NCBI RefSeq assembly: GCF_022919075.1
Contig: NZ_CP095078.1
Span: forward strand, 3,844,001 to 3,908,000
Direction: 5' to 3'
DNA from: Nocardioides sp. W7
GTDB lineage: Bacteria; Actinomycetota; Actinomycetes; Propionibacteriales; Nocardioidaceae
DNA: 64,000 nt
A program made the translations under genes and the position numbers. Shown one piece after another: positions 44,867 to 53,491 of the stretch. Position 1 is the stretch's first letter. The number at the start of each line of letters is the position of its first letter. The notes under the pieces are model-generated. The model did not search any database. It saw nothing but the letters and a program-made list of their open reading frames with translations, and was not told where the DNA came from.

Positions 44867-47650
44867 ATGACGACCAAAGACGCCCCAGCACCTGTCGTCC
44901 GACGCTCTGCCGACCCGGTCGCGACGGAGGCGGCCGACGTCGCCCGCGAGCTCGGCGTCGACCCGGCTGCCGGGCTCTCGGCGGAGGAGGTCGTACGACG
45001 GCTCTCGGCGTTCGGCCCGAACCGGCTGGCCGAGGGCAAGCACGAGCCGAGATGGCGCGCCTTCCTGCGGCAGTACGAGGACTTCATGCAGCTCGTCCTG
45101 CTCGCCGCCGCGCTGGTCAACCAGCTGGTCACCGGGGAGGCCGGTACGACGGCCGTGCTGGCCGGGCTCACCGTGTTCAACGCCGTGATCGGACTTCGTC
45201 AGGAGACCAAGGCCGAGGAGAGCGTCAAGGCGCTGGCCCAGATGATGAAGACGATCGCGCGGGTACGCCGCGACGGCGTGGCGGTCGAGATCGACGCGGC
45301 GGACCTGGTCCCCGGCGACATCGTCCTGGTCGAGGCGGGGAACCGGGTTCCGGCGGACGGGCGGGTCATGGTCGCCGCGACCCTCGAGATCGAGGAGGCG
45401 GCGCTGACCGGCGAGAGCCTGCCGGTGGGCAAGTCCACCGACCCGGTGCCGGGCGACGACGTACCTCTCGGCGACCGGGTCTGCATGGCCTACATGAACA
45501 CCGCGGTGACCCGGGGCCGGGGCGAGCTGATCGTGACCGCCACCGGGATGGAGACCGAGATCGGTCACATCGCCGAGCTGCTCGCCAGCACCGAGGTCAG
45601 CAAGACCCCGCTGCAGAAGCAGCTCGACTCGCTCTCGAAGGTCATCGCGGCGATCGCGGCTATCGCCCTGGTCATCGTTGTCCTCCTGGGACTGGCCCGC
45701 GGCGAGAGCTTCGACACCCTGTTCATCACCGGCGTCGCCCTGGCCGTCGCCGCGATCCCGACCGGGCTGCCCGCGGTCGTGACCGCGCTGCTGTCGATGG
45801 GGACCCGCGAGATCGCCCGGCGCAACGCGATCGTGAAACGACTGCCCGCGGTCGAGACGCTCGGCTCGACGTCGGCGATCTGCTCGGACAAGACCGGGAC
45901 GCTGACGCTCAACAAGATGACCGCGCGAGAGATGGTCATCCCCGGGCACAACCGCTACACCGTCTCGGGCGAGGGCTACAGCACGGTCGGCGAGATCAGC
46001 CACGTGGGCGGGCAGCGGTACGACCTCGACCCGTACCTGCTCCCGATGGTGCTCTGCGCGGACGCCGTACTCGACGGCGAGAACCTGATCGGCGACCCGA
46101 CCGAGGGTGCGCTGATCGTGCTGGGCGCGAAGGGCGGGCTCGACATCGCCGAGACCCGGGCAGCGCTCCCCCGGGTCGCCGAGGTGCCGTTCGACTCCGA
46201 CTACAAGTTCATGGCGACCTTCCACGAGATGACCGGCGACGGCGGAAGGCCCGTGGTGCGCTGCTTCGTCAAGGGCGCACCGGACGTCCTGATCGCCCGG
46301 GCCACCTCGATCCGCCGGCCCGACGGCACGACGGTGCCGATCACCGACGCCAACCGGCCGCTCGCCCTGGAGACCAACGACCGGATCGCGGCCGCCGGCG
46401 AGCGGGTGATGGTGGTCGCCCAGCGCGATCTCGACCCCTCCCAGGTCGTTCCCGGAGGGGACTACCTCTCCCTGGTCCAGGACCTGACCCTGCTCGCGAT
46501 GGTGGGCATCGTCGATCCGCCGCGCGCCGAGGCCAAGGCGGCCATCGCGGAGTGCCGGGAGGCCGGCATCCGGGTCCGGATGATCACCGGCGACCACGCG
46601 GCGACCGCGGCGGCGATCGCCACCGAGCTCGGCATCGAGGGCCGCGCCGTCACCGGCGCCGAGTTCGCGGCGATGAGCGACGAGCAGCTCCTTCGGGAGG
46701 TCGACGAGATCGGGGTGGTCGCCCGGGTCGCACCCGAGGACAAGGTCCGGCTGGTGCGACTGCTCAAGGAGAAGGGCAACGTCGTCGCGATGACCGGCGA
46801 CGGCGTGAACGACGCGCCGGCGCTGAAGACGGCCGACATCGGCGTGGCGATGGGCATCACCGGCACCGAGGTCTCCCAGGAGGCCGCCGTCATGGTGCTC
46901 ACCGACGACAACTTCGCGACGATCGTCGAGGCGGTGTCGTACGGCCGCACCCTCTACGACAACCTGCTGAAGTACCTGCGCTTCCAGATGTCGACCCTGG
47001 TGGCCTACATCGCCATCTTCATCGGCGCCGGCATCATCGGGATCGCCGACGGTGCACCGCTGAACCCGCTGCAGATCCTGTGGCTGAACATGGTCGTGGA
47101 CATCCCGCTCGCCATCGCGCTGGGCTTCGACCGCCCCGCCCGCGGCCTGATGGAGCGCGCGCCGCGACCCGTGGGGGCACCGGTGCTGTCGCGCAGCAAC
47201 TGGGTGCGCCTGTGCGTCCAGGGTGCGGTGATGACCGTCGGCTCGCTCGTGGCCTACCAGATCGGCGACGACCCGGAGGACGCCGTACTCGCGGCGACCA
47301 TGCTGCTCACGACGCTCTCCCTGTTCCACCTGGTGGCTGCCCTGCTCTGCCGCGACCAGCTGAACACGGTCTTCGACCGCGACGCCCTCCCGGGCGCGAT
47401 GCAGCTGCGCCGGTACGGCGTCGCGCTGGCGGCGATCATCCTCGTCACCTCGCTCGACTTCCTGCAGCGCATCTTCGACACGACCGCCCTGGACTTCGAG
47501 CAGTGGTCCATCTGCGCCGGTCTCGCGGCGTCCCTCGTCGTGGTCGAGGAGCTCGTCAAGGTCTTCCTCCGGCATCGGGACGAGCCCGATCCGGCAGGCG
47601 TCGACGTGTCCCGCGAGCGGGGCACCGAAGCCGGGGCACAGCGGTCGTGA
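44867..47650 (+). CDS. P-type cation-transporting ATPase, atypical P2 type
   Basis: 927 residues from ATG at 44867. The phosphatase loop LTGES lies near residue 186, the phosphorylated Asp in SDKTGTLT near 341, KGAPDVLI near 472, and the hinge MTGDGVNDAPALK near 644. About ten helices. Ion-binding residues differ from Ca2+ pumps: M4 reads IPTGLPAVVT where Ca2+ pumps have PEGLP, the M5 stretch MSTLVAYIAIF lacks the Asn and Glu of that site, and M6 keeps only part of it (WLNMVVD). The ion cannot be named. It is divergent from the MalT-like regulator. Confidence 0.85.
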   Translation: MTTKDAPAPVVRRSADPVATEAADVARELGVDPAAGLSAEEVVRRLSAFGPNRLAEGKHEPRWRAFLRQYEDFMQLVLLAAALVNQLVTGEAGTTAVLAGLTVFNAVIGLRQETKAEESVKALAQMMKTIARVRRDGVAVEIDAADLVPGDIVLVEAGNRVPADGRVMVAATLEIEEAALTGESLPVGKSTDPVPGDDVPLGDRVCMAYMNTAVTRGRGELIVTATGMETEIGHIAELLASTEVSKTPLQKQLDSLSKVIAAIAAIALVIVVLLGLARGESFDTLFITGVALAVAAIPTGLPAVVTALLSMGTREIARRNAIVKRLPAVETLGSTSAICSDKTGTLTLNKMTAREMVIPGHNRYTVSGEGYSTVGEISHVGGQRYDLDPYLLPMVLCADAVLDGENLIGDPTEGALIVLGAKGGLDIAETRAALPRVAEVPFDSDYKFMATFHEMTGDGGRPVVRCFVKGAPDVLIARATSIRRPDGTTVPITDANRPLALETNDRIAAAGERVMVVAQRDLDPSQVVPGGDYLSLVQDLTLLAMVGIVDPPRAEAKAAIAECREAGIRVRMITGDHAATAAAIATELGIEGRAVTGAEFAAMSDEQLLREVDEIGVVARVAPEDKVRLVRLLKEKGNVVAMTGDGVNDAPALKTADIGVAMGITGTEVSQEAAVMVLTDDNFATIVEAVSYGRTLYDNLLKYLRFQMSTLVAYIAIFIGAGIIGIADGAPLNPLQILWLNMVVDIPLAIALGFDRPARGLMERAPRPVGAPVLSRSNWVRLCVQGAVMTVGSLVAYQIGDDPEDAVLAATMLLTTLSLFHLVAALLCRDQLNTVFDRDALPGAMQLRRYGVALAAIILVTSLDFLQRIFDTTALDFEQWSICAGLAASLVVVEELVKVFLRHRDEPDPAGVDVSRERGTEAGAQRS

Positions 47651-48150
47651 CCCGTGGCCGCGTCCACCATCGAACCGGCCCGTTCCGACTCGTGCTGGGC
47701 GGCGAGGGCGCGATCACGGGCACCGTCGTGTGTGCCGCCGTCATCGCGTACGGCGTCGGCCACGCCCAGACGACGGCGCACCTGAGCCTGGCCATCGCCG
47801 CCACCGTCACCGTCTACTGGATCGCCCATCTGCACGCCGTGACGATCGGCAGCGCGCTCACCCATGGCCACCACCCCAGTCAGGCCCTGCGGCACGCGCT
47901 CGTCGAGACCGCGCCGGTCGCCCTCGTGTCGATCGTGCCGCTCGCCATCCTGCTCGTCACCCGGCTCGCCGGGGCCAAGCTCAGCACGTCGGCGTGGACC
48001 GCCCTGATCGCGACGATCGGACTGCTCGCCGTCTACAGCTACGTCGCCGGTGCCCGGGGCGGTCTCGACCTGGGGGGCCGGATCGCCAGTGCCGCGGTGG
48101 GCGCCGGCGTCGGGATCCTGGTCGCGCTGCTGAAGCTGGCGTTGCACTGA
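47647..48150 (+). CDS. Small membrane protein linked to the ATPase
   Basis: 167 residues from GTG at 47647, overlapping the ATPase stop (GTGA). Four helices are visible, including VLGGEGAITGTVVCAAVIAY, ALVSIVPLAILLVTRLAG and LIATIGLLAVYSYVAGARGG, with His-rich loops (LHAVTIGSALTHGHH). No family recognised. The overlap implies coupled expression and possibly an accessory role. Confidence 0.68.
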   Translation: MTRGRVHHRTGPFRLVLGGEGAITGTVVCAAVIAYGVGHAQTTAHLSLAIAATVTVYWIAHLHAVTIGSALTHGHHPSQALRHALVETAPVALVSIVPLAILLVTRLAGAKLSTSAWTALIATIGLLAVYSYVAGARGGLDLGGRIASAAVGAGVGILVALLKLALH

Positions 48151-48173
48151 GTGCTGCCTGGGGCGCAGGGCGA

Positions 48174-50459
48174 TCAGCCGCCGAGGAGGCCGATGACGGT
48201 CGCGCGCTCGACCGCCTCGTTGCGGGAGGACACGCCGAGCTTGCGGTAGATCGAGGTGACCTCGGAGCTGACGGTGTTGCGGCTGACGAACAGACGCTCC
48301 CCGATCTCCGCGATCGTCAGGTGGGTCTGCAGGTACGGCAGGACCCGGAGCTCCGCACCGGTCAGTGGTGCGGCCCCGGTGGCTCCGAGCTGGGCGTGCG
48401 CTGCCACCGTCTCGCGGAGCTCGGAGATCTGGTCGACCAGGGCACCGAGCGCCGGGCGCCGCTTCAGGACCTCGTCGATCTCCCGCAGCAGGTGGCGGGC
48501 GGCGGACAGGTCACCCGTGGCCGTGTGCGCCTTGGCGAGCTGCAGCCGGACGCGAACGGCGAAGAAGGGCAGCACGAACGTGCAGGACGGCCGCGCCCGC
48601 ATCGCTCGGGTCAGCTGTCGCTCTGCCTCGTCGAGGTCGCCGCGGCGCAGGGCCAGGCGACCCGCCACGGCGAACGCGAGCACGCTGACCGCGTAGTCGT
48701 AGGTCCGACGCTCGTGGATGATCGAGAGGGCCCGTTCCGCCCGCTCGGTCGCCTCGGCCCAGCGCCCGTGATCGATCGCCAACAGCGCGAGCTCGGCCTC
48801 GCTGTCGACCACGACGTTGGTGTTGCCGCGCGCGTGACCGAGCTCGGCCGCCTCGGCGAAGAGCGCCCCTGCGGTGTCCGTGTCACCTGCCAGGAGATGG
48901 GCATGGGCGGACATCAGGACCGCGGTGTCGCGCCAGGGGCTCCACGGCGGTTCTTCGCCCAGACTGAAGGAGGCATCGGACATCATCTCCTCAGGACCGT
49001 GCGCGCACATCCCGGCACGCAGCATCGCCCGCCCCGACTCGAACGAGGCCGAACCGTCCACCGGCACCGGGTCGTAGGTCGCGGCGTCCACGACGGCGGC
49101 CCAGCGTTCCGCCGCCGTCGTCTCCCCGGTCAACGCCGTCACCCAGCCGGCCATCACCGCGAGCGGCGGATGCCCCTCGATCGCGGGGTCCCCCAGCGCG
49201 ACCAGCCACTGCTGCACCGTCGACATGTTGCCGGAGTTGAGGGTCGGCAGAGCCAGCTCGGTGATCAGCTGGATGCTGCGGTCCTGCTCGGCGGTGTCCA
49301 ACAGGTGCTCGACGGCCAGGACCGGCGAGCCGTTGGCCTCGTACCAGTCGGCGGCACGCAGATGCAGCTTCCCGACCAGGTCGGGTTCGACCCGGCGCAG
49401 CTCACCGAGAAGGAACTCCCGGTACAGACCGTGGTAGCGGTACCACTCCCGGTGCCCGTCGAGCGGGACCAGGAAGGAGTTCGACGACTCCAGGGCGCGC
49501 AGCCGCTCCTGCCCGCGCACCTCGCCCAGGACGGCATCACACAGCGGAGCGCACAGCTGGTCGAGCACCGCCGTACGCCGCAGGAACCGCTGGACCTTCT
49601 TCGGCAGCAGCATCATCGACTCGCGGTACAGGTAGTCGGACACGTAGCGGTCGTCCCCTGAGACCACGCCGTCGCGGTCATGGCGAGCAATCATCGCGGC
49701 GAGATAGAGACCGGCCGGCCAGCCCTCGGTCCGCTCGGTCAGCACTGCCGCGCGTTCGGCACTCACCCCCACGTCCGCTTCGGCGAAGACCTGCTGAGCC
49801 CCCACCACGTCCATGGCCAGGTCTCCACCGCCGAGCTCGATCGCGTCACCCGACGCGCGGAGCCGGGCCAGATGTGGTTGGTCGGCCCGACTGGCAGCGA
49901 CGAATTGGGAGCCCTGGGGCACCCCCGCGATCACCACGTCCAGCGCGTCGTGGCACGTCGGGCTGCGGAGCTCGTGCAGATCGTCGACGATGAGCACGAA
50001 CGGCTCCGGGCTGGACCTGAAGGCCGACGCCAGGCGAGGAGCCGCGCGCCCCAGGGCATCGACGCACAGGCCACCCACGTCGGCGACCAGTGACGAGTTG
50101 TCCCGTGACACGTGCGTGAACGCGTAGGCCAGCAGGGTGAGGAAGAGCGTGGGGTCGTCGTCGTAGCGGTCCAGGGAGACCCAGGCGACCCGACGGTCCT
50201 CGATCTGCGCCCATTGCGCCAGCAGCGTCGTCTTGCCGTATCCCGCGGGCGCCGTCACGCCGGCCACCCGGCATCCGCTCGATCGCGCCGGGTCGATGAC
50301 CGCTGCGCGGCAGACCGAGCCCCGCCGCGGTTGGGGGACCACGAACTTGGCCTCCAGCAAGGTCCGGTCGAGCTGGATCTCCGCCGGGGCCGAGAGGTGG
50401 GGGGCCTCCGACACGTCTCGGGACGCTACTCCGCGCGCGCGACGACTCTCGTCACCCAC
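48174..50459 (-). CDS. Large MalT-like LuxR transcriptional regulator (copy 2)
   Basis: About 761 residues if started at GTG 50459, which has GGAGG 9 bases upstream; GTG 50414 would leave a shorter leader closer to copy 1. It has Walker A VTAPAGYGKTTLLAQWAQ, VLIVDDLHELRSP, and a C-terminal HTH: LTGAELRVLPYLQTHLTIAE, IGERLFVSRNTVSSEVTSIY, RKLGVSSRNEAV. The start region overlaps a TCACCC-N5-GGGTGA palindrome, which suggests autoregulation. It converges on the membrane gene at 48150. Confidence 0.85.
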   Translation of the reverse strand: MGDESRRARGVASRDVSEAPHLSAPAEIQLDRTLLEAKFVVPQPRRGSVCRAAVIDPARSSGCRVAGVTAPAGYGKTTLLAQWAQIEDRRVAWVSLDRYDDDPTLFLTLLAYAFTHVSRDNSSLVADVGGLCVDALGRAAPRLASAFRSSPEPFVLIVDDLHELRSPTCHDALDVVIAGVPQGSQFVAASRADQPHLARLRASGDAIELGGGDLAMDVVGAQQVFAEADVGVSAERAAVLTERTEGWPAGLYLAAMIARHDRDGVVSGDDRYVSDYLYRESMMLLPKKVQRFLRRTAVLDQLCAPLCDAVLGEVRGQERLRALESSNSFLVPLDGHREWYRYHGLYREFLLGELRRVEPDLVGKLHLRAADWYEANGSPVLAVEHLLDTAEQDRSIQLITELALPTLNSGNMSTVQQWLVALGDPAIEGHPPLAVMAGWVTALTGETTAAERWAAVVDAATYDPVPVDGSASFESGRAMLRAGMCAHGPEEMMSDASFSLGEEPPWSPWRDTAVLMSAHAHLLAGDTDTAGALFAEAAELGHARGNTNVVVDSEAELALLAIDHGRWAEATERAERALSIIHERRTYDYAVSVLAFAVAGRLALRRGDLDEAERQLTRAMRARPSCTFVLPFFAVRVRLQLAKAHTATGDLSAARHLLREIDEVLKRRPALGALVDQISELRETVAAHAQLGATGAAPLTGAELRVLPYLQTHLTIAEIGERLFVSRNTVSSEVTSIYRKLGVSSRNEAVERATVIGLLGG

Positions 50460-50468
50460 CCTGGGTGA
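50452..50468. promoter_or_regulatory. Palindrome TCACCC-N5-GGGTGA
   Basis: A perfect inverted repeat (GTCACCC ... GGGTGAC if extended by one base) between the MalT-like regulator and the divergent DUF1269-type gene. Related sites with 5-base spacing are at 52056, 55806 and 56641. Confidence 0.5.
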
Positions 50469-50646
50469 CCTCCGCCGCCCGCGGATCGGAGCCCCCTCGA
50501 CCCCAGCGGCACGCAACGGACGGGCGGATGACCTCCCTCCCGGTGTTTCGTGCTGATCGCGTGACGCCTCCGCCGAGGCACTCGCTGACACTGAGACCGG
50601 TTCGGAAGGTCGCCGACCGCTCCCGGGACGAGAAGGGACGCCAGTC

Positions 50647-51216
50647 ATGTCGAAACGACGGGGATCGCCCGGACCGACGAAGCGACACCGCAGTGATCCC
50701 ACCTTGACGGTGTGGATCTACGACTCGGCGCTGGGGGCGGCGGCGGGCGAGGTGCGACTCAAGAACCTCCGCGAGCGGGGAGCGCTGACGGTTCACGACG
50801 CCATCACCGTCACCTGGATGCCGGGCGTTCACCGGCCCCGCATCGGACACCTGCGACACGAGACCTCGGCAGCGGCCGCCAAGACCTCCGTCCTCGGTGG
50901 CCTGGTCGACCGGATCTGCCAAGCTCCAGTGCCCGGCTCGGCGGCCGGCGCCGGGATCGCCGAGCTGGCCCGGCGACTGGTCGGGACCGGCATCGACCAG
51001 CAGTTCCTGGAAGACGTGAGTGCGCAGCTGCGGCCGGAGACCTCAGCGCTCCTCGTCCTGTCGGGCGACGCGGACCTCGACGAGGTCCGCCCGGTCATCG
51101 AACGCGGGTTGGCGCGCGGCGACGTGATCCTCCTGCACGCCCAGCTGCCACACGACGCTCCCGACGTCCTGCGAGCTGCCATGCGCGACCTGCGGGACCG
51201 GCACCCCCAGGGCTGA
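50647..51216 (+). CDS. DUF1269-type protein (copy 2)
   Basis: 189 residues from ATG at 50647 (GGGACG upstream). It has SDPTLTVWIYDSALGAAAGE, a short hinge that is less hydrophobic than in copy 1, and the end blocks GTGIDQQFLEDVSAQLRPET and SALLVLSGDADLDEVRPVIE, alignable with the other copies. Membrane hairpin much reduced. Function unknown. Confidence 0.75.
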   Translation: MSKRRGSPGPTKRHRSDPTLTVWIYDSALGAAAGEVRLKNLRERGALTVHDAITVTWMPGVHRPRIGHLRHETSAAAAKTSVLGGLVDRICQAPVPGSAAGAGIAELARRLVGTGIDQQFLEDVSAQLRPETSALLVLSGDADLDEVRPVIERGLARGDVILLHAQLPHDAPDVLRAAMRDLRDRHPQG

Positions 51217-51229
51217 CCAACCCGGACGG

Positions 51230-51412
51230 TCAACCGATGCTGTGGATCGCGAACGCGACCGAGAAGCCGAGCGTGGCGACGACCCCGACCAGCTTGCCGC
51301 CACGCTCGTACGCCTCGGGCATCATCGTGTTGGCCAGCATGGTGAGGATCGCCCCCGCCGCGAACGCCAGGACGAAGGCGACCGTTCCGGGGTGAGCGCG
51401 CTGGAAGTTCAC
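51230..51412 (-). pseudogene. Remnant of a ZIP-family metal transporter (3' end only)
   Basis: The frame ending at 51230 reads VAFVLAFAAGAILTMLANTM then MPEAYERGGKLVGVV, matching the last helices of ZIP zinc/iron permeases (the AxGAILTMLADTMIPEA block). Upstream of about 51412 the similarity stops and the frame has no start; roughly three-quarters of the gene is missing. Confidence 0.7.
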
Positions 51413-51506
51413 GTGATCGGCGTGATGCGGCGCGTCCGCGTCCCGAGTGCGATCGGTGTCAGCCGCACCCGGGAGGAAGGGGCGGCCACGACCTCCGGAG
51501 CGGCAG

Positions 51507-52049
51507 ATGGAGCACCTGACTGAACGTCGGCGCCGATGGCTGATCGCCCGCGGCCTGCTCCGGGCACTCGCGAGCACGCTGGCCTTGGTCGCTCTCTACT
51601 ACCTGCTGCCACTCGACCGGCGCTCGAACGGCTTCGTGGCCGTCGTGCTCGTCGTCGGGATCACCGCTCTGGCGATGATGATCGCGTGGCAGGTGCGGGC
51701 CATCGAGACCTCGCCGCACCCGGCTATCCGAGCGGTCCAAGCCCTGGCCACCGCTGCGCCCCTGTTCCTGCTCCTGTTCGCCTCGACGTACGTCGTCCTG
51801 AGCGTCGACGACCCGGGTACGTTCACCGAGCCTCTCTCGCGCACGGACGCGCTCTATCTGACGGTCACCATCTTCGCCACGGTCGGCTTCGGCGACATCT
51901 CCGCCCAGACGGAGCCCGCCCGCCTCATCGTGACGGTCCAGATGCTGCTGGACCTCGTGGTCCTGGGCCTCGGCATCCAGGTGATCCTCGGCGCCGTCAA
52001 GCGCGGCCAGACCGACCCCGAGAGACCCGGCAACCGGGATCCGGCCTGA
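51507..52049 (+). CDS. Two-pore-type potassium channel family protein
   Basis: 180 residues from ATG at 51507 with CCGGAG upstream. It has two N-terminal helices, then FLLLFASTYVVLSV, the pore loop YLTVTIFATVGFGDISAQTE with the TVGFGD selectivity filter, and the last helix, LLDLVVLGLGIQVILG. Lacks RCK or other regulatory domains. A K+-selective channel is likely by the filter. Confidence 0.88.
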   Translation: MEHLTERRRRWLIARGLLRALASTLALVALYYLLPLDRRSNGFVAVVLVVGITALAMMIAWQVRAIETSPHPAIRAVQALATAAPLFLLLFASTYVVLSVDDPGTFTEPLSRTDALYLTVTIFATVGFGDISAQTEPARLIVTVQMLLDLVVLGLGIQVILGAVKRGQTDPERPGNRDPA

Positions 52050-52055
52050 TCGATT

Positions 52056-52072
52056 TCACGCGAAGAGCGTGA
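52056..52072. promoter_or_regulatory. Palindrome TCACGC-N5-GCGTGA
   Basis: A perfect inverted repeat, TCACGC-GAAGA-GCGTGA, 84 bp ahead of the DUF7144 start at 52156. It has the same half-sites and spacing as 55806. Confidence 0.5.
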
Positions 52073-52155
52073 TTCATCGGCGCAGCGGTGCCGGTTCGAT
52101 GGAAGGGCCAGCCTCCCCTTCGGGCGGCAACCACCTGAGCCAAGGAGTTCCGGCC

Positions 52156-52593
52156 ATGACCGAACAACAGCCTGCATCGACGTACCAGACGACGCCCCAT
52201 CGGGACGAGCCGCCCAGCGCCTGGGCGACCGGCCTGATCCTCTTCGCCGGAGTGCTGATGATCCTGGCCGGAGGCTTCCAGATCCTGGCCGGCACTGCGG
52301 CGCTCTTCAAGGACGACTTCTACGTCGCGTCGCCCAACTACGTGCTCGAGTTCGACGCCACCAGCTGGGGTTGGATCCATCTCCTGATCGGCCTCCTGGT
52401 GCTCTTCGCCGGCTTCGCAGTGCTCTCCGGCCAGACCTGGGGCCGAGTCGTCGGCATCACCTTGGCGGTGCTCAGTGCCCTGTCGAACTTCGCCTTCATC
52501 CCGTACTACCCGTTCTGGTCGATGACGGTCATCGCGCTCGACGTCTTCATCATCTGGGCCCTGGCCGCGCACGGACGCGACGTCGTCAGCTGA
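52156..52593 (+). CDS. DUF7144-type membrane protein (copy 3)
   Basis: 145 residues from ATG at 52156 with AAGGAG upstream. Four helices, including TSWGWIHLLIGLLVLFAGFA and FAFIPYYPFWSMTVIALDVF. A hydrophilic, proline-rich leader precedes the first helix. Closest in architecture to copy 1. It is followed after 30 bp by the AI-2E remnant. Confidence 0.85.
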   Translation: MTEQQPASTYQTTPHRDEPPSAWATGLILFAGVLMILAGGFQILAGTAALFKDDFYVASPNYVLEFDATSWGWIHLLIGLLVLFAGFAVLSGQTWGRVVGITLAVLSALSNFAFIPYYPFWSMTVIALDVFIIWALAAHGRDVVS

Positions 52594-52623
52594 CAAGCCT
52601 GTGGGCGGAGACGGAAGCACCGG

Positions 52624-52911
52624 ATGAGCACCGCAGCCAGTGAGGTGGGTGCGCGTGCTCGCCCGTTCGCTCCGACCCTGCTCTGGACATGGGTCGTCGG
52701 TCCGATCGGCGCCCTGCTGGCCGTACCGCTCACCCTGCTCGCCAAGGCCCTGCTGGTCGAAGCCGATCCCCGGACCCGGTGGGCCATTCCCCTCCTCTCC
52801 GGCCGGCCGGAACCCGAGGACGGACCCGGACCCGGACGGTGGCGGAGTCCGAGGCCGAGCGCGATCCCGTCGAGCAGCGAACGCCGGGATGATGACGAGC
52901 TGGGTGCATGA
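52624..52911 (+). pseudogene. Remnant of an AI-2E family transporter (C-terminal end)
   Basis: The 95-residue frame contains TLLWTWVVGPIGALLAVPLT, LLAKALLVEADPRTRW, the last helix and tail of AI-2E transporters. Full proteins have about 340-400 residues with several helices before this. The N-terminal half is unlike the family, and the sequence after residue 65 is a disordered tail. It might still be translated. It overlaps the next gene by 23 bases. Confidence 0.65.
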
Positions 52912-53491
52912 CGCCCTGATCCGGCTGCGCTCGCGGTGGTTGGGTCGGGTCGTGGTCGACGGGATCGAAGCGTTCCTCAGACTCGACATGTTCGACCGGT
53001 CTATGACGATCGCCGCCCAGTTCTTCACCTCGGTGTTCCCGATCCTGATCCTGCTCACCACCTGGGCGGCGAGCAGGGGCGCTGACGAGCTGGCCGACGC
53101 GACGGGGATCCCCGACGAGACCCGTTCGGCGCTCGAGGTCAGCGCCGACCGCTACGGTCCCGTCGGGGACGCCTTCACCTACCTGGCCTGCCTCTACACC
53201 GCGTCGCTATGCTTCCTGGCGACGGCCGTGCTCGGTCGGGTGATCGCCGTCGACGGAGGCAAGGTCGGCCGATGGATCCGACGGACGAGCCCCAGCGACC
53301 CGGACGACGTCACCGGCGACCCGGCTACGGCGGTAGCCGGTGAACGAGGTCGAGACCGGCCAGCTCACTGCCGGGCCATGGCGATGCGGAGGCGTTCCTC
53401 TGGCTCGATGAAGTGGTCGTTGTCGTCGGCGCCGAGGTCGACCTGGATCCAGTGGATCTTGCCGGTGAACCGGCTGGTCGCAGCCGTGTAG
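52889..53491 (+). CDS. YihY/BrkB-type membrane protein with an internal deletion
   Basis: 200 residues from ATG at 52889 (or the next codon). It matches the gene at 37645 closely at FDRSMTIAAQFFTSVFPILI and at SADRYGPVGDAFTYLACLYT, but the roughly 130 residues between DETRSALEV and SADRYG are absent, so several helices are lost in frame. The C-terminus has lost its normal stop and reads through into the antisense of the sulfatase 3' end. Probably decaying; it overlaps the sulfatase by 127 bases tail to tail. Confidence 0.6.
   Translation: MMTSWVHDALIRLRSRWLGRVVVDGIEAFLRLDMFDRSMTIAAQFFTSVFPILILLTTWAASRGADELADATGIPDETRSALEVSADRYGPVGDAFTYLACLYTASLCFLATAVLGRVIAVDGGKVGRWIRRTSPSDPDDVTGDPATAVAGERGRDRPAHCRAMAMRRRSSGSMKWSLSSAPRSTWIQWILPVNRLVAAV

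Noticed and set aside
44762..47575. A 937-codon minus-strand frame opposite the P-type ATPase
   Set aside because: Antisense shadow; the plus-strand ATPase has every catalytic motif.
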